In this document: one piece after another, positions 60,476 through 64,000 of the stretch
Layout: the number at the start of each line of letters is the position of its first letter
Position numbering within the stretch: position 1 is the first letter of the stretch
Assembly: GCA_003058525.1 (NCBI GenBank)
Contig: QBVD01000064.1
Span: forward strand, 1 to 64,000
Source of the DNA: a gamma proteobacterium symbiont of Ctena orbiculata
Lineage (GTDB): Bacteria; Pseudomonadota; Gammaproteobacteria; Chromatiales; Chromatiaceae
Direction of reading: 5' to 3'
DNA: 64,000 bases
Translations under genes and position numbers: made by a program
The notes under the pieces: model-generated
The model's database searches: none
Seen by the model: the letters and a program-made list of their open reading frames with translations, nothing else
Told to the model about the DNA's origin: nothing

Positions 60476-60499
60476 TGGTGCCGAGGAGAGGACTTGAAC
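60476..60499 (-). other. tRNA-Leu 3' fragment, probable attachment site
   Basis: On the minus strand these 24 bases read as a T-arm half (GTTCAAGTCC) joined to a tRNA-Leu acceptor end (TCCTCGGCACCA). No tRNA body follows. Such 3' tRNA pieces are left as attL/attR when an island integrates at a tRNA gene. Direct repeats of GCGTTCCAC lie 61-80 bases to its right. Confidence 0.75.
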
Positions 60500-60746
60500 T
60501 ACCATAAATCCTAAAATAATCAAAATAAAAATAATATGTTACACAATATTTGTATAACTGCGTTCCACTCGCGTTCCACAACCGTAAGTGCAAAATAATT
60601 CCCACACTATCAAACCGACAGCAACCAGTACACGCTATGCATTTATTGTTGATGTGTGTTGAAAATTGATCCAAATACGTCAATTTTTTGTATTTTCGTT
60701 TGCCCCAGATTTTGTGATCATTATTAATTTACAATTCAAGGTCTTA

Positions 60747-60772
60747 TTATAACTCAAGTGGGTCAGTTATAA
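60747..60772. promoter_or_regulatory. Palindromic operator candidate before the fusion gene
   Basis: Perfect 8-base arms TTATAACT and AGTTATAA separated by ten bases. It lies about 180 bases before the ATG at 60950. A TGGGTCA repeat occurs in the spacer and again at 60783. The cognate regulator is unknown. Confidence 0.4.
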
Positions 60773-60949
60773 GTGCAGATACTGGGTCAAAACTGAACGC
60801 AAATCAACACTCATGCCATCGGAAATTCTGATATTCGCATTCATCTGCTGACTTTCATCATACCACCTACCTGGTCGGAGGAGATTGACTTGTGCTTGTA
60901 GGAGCATTTACTAAACTTGCAGGAAGAACTATAAAAAGGAGACGGCAAG

Positions 60950-63900
60950 ATGCCAGCACGGATTCCGACCCCTGATCAGTCCCGCAAGTTGTCCGGAGAA
61001 CGTAAAACCGTCGCGCAACGACGAGTCTTTTCCCCCGGAGAAGATCTACATTTGCGCTATTCTCAAGTCGCATTACCATTTTCTCCGGAACATGCTGGGT
61101 ATTTAGCGATACACCTTGCCTCGCTCGATGCGGTTTCTTTTGGCGAATTCAAGGAGCTCGTGCAAAGGCTGGACAAAAACGCGCGCGATCACGGGTTTGA
61201 AGGGCTCACGGTCGCTTGTGTTTCGTTCGGACTTTGGCGGCACTGGCATGAGCAGGGAGATGTCGCTCTCGACCCAGAGTTGTTCGAGGGAGCCGAGGCG
61301 CTTGAGGCGGTGCTTTCACGAAATGATCCACCCTATGCCTTTGATGGTGGCGAGTTCTTCTTTCACGTCAAGGCGACGACGCGGGAGGAATGTGAAACCA
61401 TCATACGCGTCGTTCTTTATGCCCTGCGTGATAAGGTGAATATCGAGAAATCGGTCTGTACGATCGGTGATTCGATCCATGGTGGTCGAATATATGGCGG
61501 ACGCATGTTACATGGCCTGATCTCTTCGGTGGAACCGGTCGGCTTTTCCGCTCGCGCCATCATTGGCCATGAATTCCCTTCACACCGTGGCGGTTGTTTT
61601 GCCGTGACTCAGCAATTTATCCACGACTGGCAGCAATTGTCAGGTATGGCGGACAATCAGATGGAAAATCTGATTGGCCGTGATCACAATGGAAATATCA
61701 TTACTAATGACGATTCAGCCGCTCATGTAAAGATGGTTCGCGTCAATGATGAAGACGGTCTCAACTATCGCCATATCTCCCAAAGTCAACCGTTCCGGGC
61801 CCGCTCACGGATTGTCCGGGACGAAAAAATTTATGTGATCGAGGACAAGCCCCGCCGTCCGGAAATTGGACCGGGCAAGGAAGAAGGTGTCTATCAAGTC
61901 TCCTACACAAAGACCATCGCGGCGCTGACCCGAGTGTTGGAGAATATGATCGGCTCCGATCCCGGCTATATTAAATGTCGTCATTTGAATTTCTCCCATG
62001 CTGATTCGGGATCGTACTGGTATGTCCCTAGCGCGGTGGAACTGGGCCTGGAGGCCCCTCACGATGAACTCACCGTGCCCATGAATGAGTTCTTCGATAT
62101 CCGTTCGTCCAATGGGTTTATGTTTTATAACGCAAAGGATTATCTGCATCATGTGGGAAATCGTGCCCCTCAAGCGGCGACGCTATCACCGCAGCCCTCT
62201 GATCGCGTGGTGGAGCTCTTGGGCAATACGTTTTCCCGCTGGCACGATACCTGGTATCGACGTCGCCCGGCCCCGGAGTTAGGGCACTTGAAGAAATGGT
62301 TACGGTCCGGTGATGGGGATTTAAATCAACTTAGCTTAGCCGAACGTAAAGGGCTAGCGACCAAACGCACCTTGGAACTTCTGTCTAGCAGCGGACTGGG
62401 TAATGAATTCGATACCTTTCGAATTCACCCATCGGAGTTGATTGTGGGCGTTGTCCCCGAATTTACTCTGGGGAGCGGCTTCGAAGCCATGGATTACATG
62501 AATGAGGCCGAGAGGGAGAACGCTTTTGTTCTTAGGCTTAATGAGGCCGGAGCCGCGGGACATAACGTACCTAACTACGCTCGGGCGGTCTCAGTGGGTA
62601 TCGGTACCTTGACAGACGAGATAAGGCAAAGAAGGGACGAGGCTACAAGCGAGGAATCGAGAGCATTTTACGCCTCTGCGTTACTTGCTTATGAGGGAGT
62701 GACCTCTTATCTAAAGAACTATGCCGAATTGGCGAGGAAGCGGTCCAGTGAAATATCTTCATCTCGTGCCGAAGAAAGGGAAAATCTTCTAGCGATTGCG
62801 GAGCGATTCGAGAGGTTGGGTAAAGATCGTCCCACCTCGTTTGTCGATGCAGCGCAACTGGTATTTTCTCTCCACTGTTGCATGCATATATCAGGAGAAT
62901 CCGTCTCTATCGGTCGATTAGATCAAATACTCAATCCGTTCTACGAGTCGGACTTGTCCGCGGATGAGATTACGCAGGCGCAAGCGCAGGAGATCATCGA
63001 TTGTTTCTGGCTCAAGATGAATGAAAAAGTCTTGCTCAATCACCGCCATTTCAATGACCGTCTATCCCGGGGTTCAGGCGCCATTCCCTATGAGGGAGGC
63101 GATTTTCCCCAAGGCGCCGCATTGAACCAATGGGTTCAACAAGTCACCGTCGGAGGTTCCAAGGCAAACGATTCCGAGGTACCCGAGGATGCCAGCAATG
63201 AGGTCACTCGGATGTGCTTGCGGGCCGCGCGAAGGTTGCCGCTGAATGCGCCTTGTCTGTCCCTAAAGGTCAGTTCTCGCACACCTCAGTGGGTTTTTGA
63301 CGAGGCTGCCAAGGTTGTCCTTTCCGGAGGCGGTCATCCGTTTCTGATCAATGACGATAAGATTACGGGCGGCTTAATGGAAAGCGGGCATAGAAGCGGC
63401 GGTGAAGGTGAAATGGAGTTGGCCGATGCTCGTGATATGGTTTGCGACGGATGTTTCGAGTCGCTGGTCGCCGGTAAGAACGAGTTCGCCTTTTCCTATG
63501 TGCCGGTACCGGATGCCATAGAAATGGCCTTGAACCGAGGTCGCACCTATGCCGCGGCGGGACCCGTGCATATTACCGGATTGAAAGCGTCGTTTCGTTC
63601 GCCGCCGGCGAAAGAGATCAAGGATTTTGATACGTTCTATGACATCTTTTTAGATCATTACCGTTTCAAGTTGATCGATTTCTTCTCGGGCATGCTGGTT
63701 CGCTACGGTAATCTGAATGCCGTCTGTCCAAGCCCGTTGTTATCTCCGTTGATAGACGGTTGTTTGGAAAGCGGGCGGGACTTGACCGCCGGTGGGGCTA
63801 GGTACAAATTAGTCGCGCCCTTGATGAACGGAATGGCTTGCGCTATCGATTCCCTTTGGGCAATCCGAAGCTTGGTTTATAGCGAGGAAGCGGTGTTGAC

Positions 63901-64000
63901 GCTTGATGAGTTGGTACACGGATTGATCTGCGATTGGGGGCACGATATGAAGGAGCCGTTTTATCCCGCCTCGTTGGGTGAGGATCGGATCGCGGTTCAA
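60950..64000 (+). CDS. DyP-type peroxidase fused to glycyl radical enzyme (partial)
   Basis: A single frame of 1017 codons without a stop, running out of the window. AAGGAG lies eight bases before the ATG. Residues about 35-370 form a DyP-type heme domain (YfeX branch): VSFGLWRHW, GCFAVTQQFIHDWQQLSGMADNQMENLIGRD, proximal His259 in SAAHVKMV, Arg274, and a C-terminal YQVSYTKTIAALTRVLENMIG. The distal GxxDG Asp is replaced (GLISS, residues 189-193). Residues about 465-1017 form a PFL-type glycyl radical enzyme: AGHNVPNYARAVSVGIG, RLDQILNPFYESDLS, LINDDKITGGLMESG, the thiyl Cys835 with Glu837 in VCDGCFESLVAGK, and SPLIDGCLESGRDLTAGGARYKLV. The Gly-radical loop lies beyond the edge. It is next to a tRNA-Leu fragment. 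Confidence 0.88.
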   Translation, partial: MPARIPTPDQSRKLSGERKTVAQRRVFSPGEDLHLRYSQVALPFSPEHAGYLAIHLASLDAVSFGEFKELVQRLDKNARDHGFEGLTVACVSFGLWRHWHEQGDVALDPELFEGAEALEAVLSRNDPPYAFDGGEFFFHVKATTREECETIIRVVLYALRDKVNIEKSVCTIGDSIHGGRIYGGRMLHGLISSVEPVGFSARAIIGHEFPSHRGGCFAVTQQFIHDWQQLSGMADNQMENLIGRDHNGNIITNDDSAAHVKMVRVNDEDGLNYRHISQSQPFRARSRIVRDEKIYVIEDKPRRPEIGPGKEEGVYQVSYTKTIAALTRVLENMIGSDPGYIKCRHLNFSHADSGSYWYVPSAVELGLEAPHDELTVPMNEFFDIRSSNGFMFYNAKDYLHHVGNRAPQAATLSPQPSDRVVELLGNTFSRWHDTWYRRRPAPELGHLKKWLRSGDGDLNQLSLAERKGLATKRTLELLSSSGLGNEFDTFRIHPSELIVGVVPEFTLGSGFEAMDYMNEAERENAFVLRLNEAGAAGHNVPNYARAVSVGIGTLTDEIRQRRDEATSEESRAFYASALLAYEGVTSYLKNYAELARKRSSEISSSRAEERENLLAIAERFERLGKDRPTSFVDAAQLVFSLHCCMHISGESVSIGRLDQILNPFYESDLSADEITQAQAQEIIDCFWLKMNEKVLLNHRHFNDRLSRGSGAIPYEGGDFPQGAALNQWVQQVTVGGSKANDSEVPEDASNEVTRMCLRAARRLPLNAPCLSLKVSSRTPQWVFDEAAKVVLSGGGHPFLINDDKITGGLMESGHRSGGEGEMELADARDMVCDGCFESLVAGKNEFAFSYVPVPDAIEMALNRGRTYAAAGPVHITGLKASFRSPPAKEIKDFDTFYDIFLDHYRFKLIDFFSGMLVRYGNLNAVCPSPLLSPLIDGCLESGRDLTAGGARYKLVAPLMNGMACAIDSLWAIRSLVYSEEAVLTLDELVHGLICDWGHDMKEPFYPASLGEDRIAVQ

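Larger units (their letters stand above)
60384..60949. other. 566-base spacer at the island edge
   Basis: AT-rich spacer with no gene. It contains the tRNA-Leu 3' fragment at 60476-60499, two GCGTTCCAC direct repeats at 60560-60568 and 60571-60579, and a palindrome with arms TTATAACT and AGTTATAA at 60747-60772. The two TGGGTCA copies near 60759 and 60783 overlap or flank that palindrome. These look like attachment and control sites for the gene that follows. Confidence 0.55.

Noticed and set aside
60453-60683. Minus-strand frame near the tRNA-Leu fragment
   Set aside because: Tyr/Phe-rich AT-driven text through an att-like site; no family.

Overview
The window comes from a motile gammaproteobacterium with a single polar flagellum. 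The order fliLMNOPQR-flhBA-flhF-flhG-fliA-cheYZAB-motC-motD-parA-cheW is the arrangement known from Pseudomonas and Chromatiales-type bacteria. FlhF/FlhG set the number and place of the flagellum, and a ParA/CheW-like pair places the chemoreceptor array at the pole. Malyl-CoA lyase with malate thiokinase, glycolate oxidase subunits, a copper TonB receptor, a bufferin-type peptide, a bacteriohemerythrin and a di-heme peroxidase would suit a sulfur-oxidising, microoxic Chromatiales/Sedimenticola-Thiodiazotropha-like lineage. That placement is an inference; no rRNA is present.

Layout. 0.3-5.8 kb, minus strand apart from one secreted protein: OsmC-like protein, dihydrolipoyl dehydrogenase, small secreted proteins and glcE-glcD without an adjacent glcF. 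6.1-15.4 kb, plus strand: copper receptor, UbiA-type prenyltransferase, malyl-CoA lyase/malate thiokinase operon, TlpA-like thioredoxin, solitary ParA ATPase. 15.4-22.8 kb, minus strand: bacteriohemerythrin, EttA, then an HDOD-GAF-histidine kinase paired with a REC-PAS-GGDEF-EAL regulator. 23.0-43.9 kb, plus strand: flagellar/chemotaxis cluster with two sigma-54 promoter matches. 43.9-46.0 kb: mobB, a methyltransferase and a YbaK-type deacylase.

46.0-47.3 kb holds tRNA-Ser and tRNA-Arg, each followed by a long palindromic terminator and by repeats built from pieces of the tRNA 3' end around a cassette of four tiny hairpins. Behind the tRNA-Arg these form exact 173-bp tandem units, and a diverged copy lies alone at 50.5 kb. 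An integrase tail remnant follows. 47.3-58.0 kb, minus strand: a PAS-GGDEF-EAL protein, isochorismatase-like hydrolase, tautomerase, peptide transporter, membrane protein, BufA1-like peptide, M48-TPR lipoprotein, di-heme peroxidase and a short membrane protein. 58.2-60.4 kb, plus strand: LysR regulator, exported truncated hemoglobin and HbpS-like protein.

The most striking item is at the right end. Beyond a 24-nt tRNA-Leu 3' fragment (a probable island attachment-site remnant) begins a reading frame with a strong ribosome binding site that stays open for 1017 codons to the window edge. It joins an N-terminal DyP-type heme peroxidase domain, whose distal Asp is replaced, to a pyruvate-formate-lyase-type glycyl radical enzyme domain that keeps the catalytic Cys. 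I do not know this fusion as a described system. A short mobile repeat with GGGCCTGTT ends also recurs in the window and supplies the stop codons of cheA and cheB.
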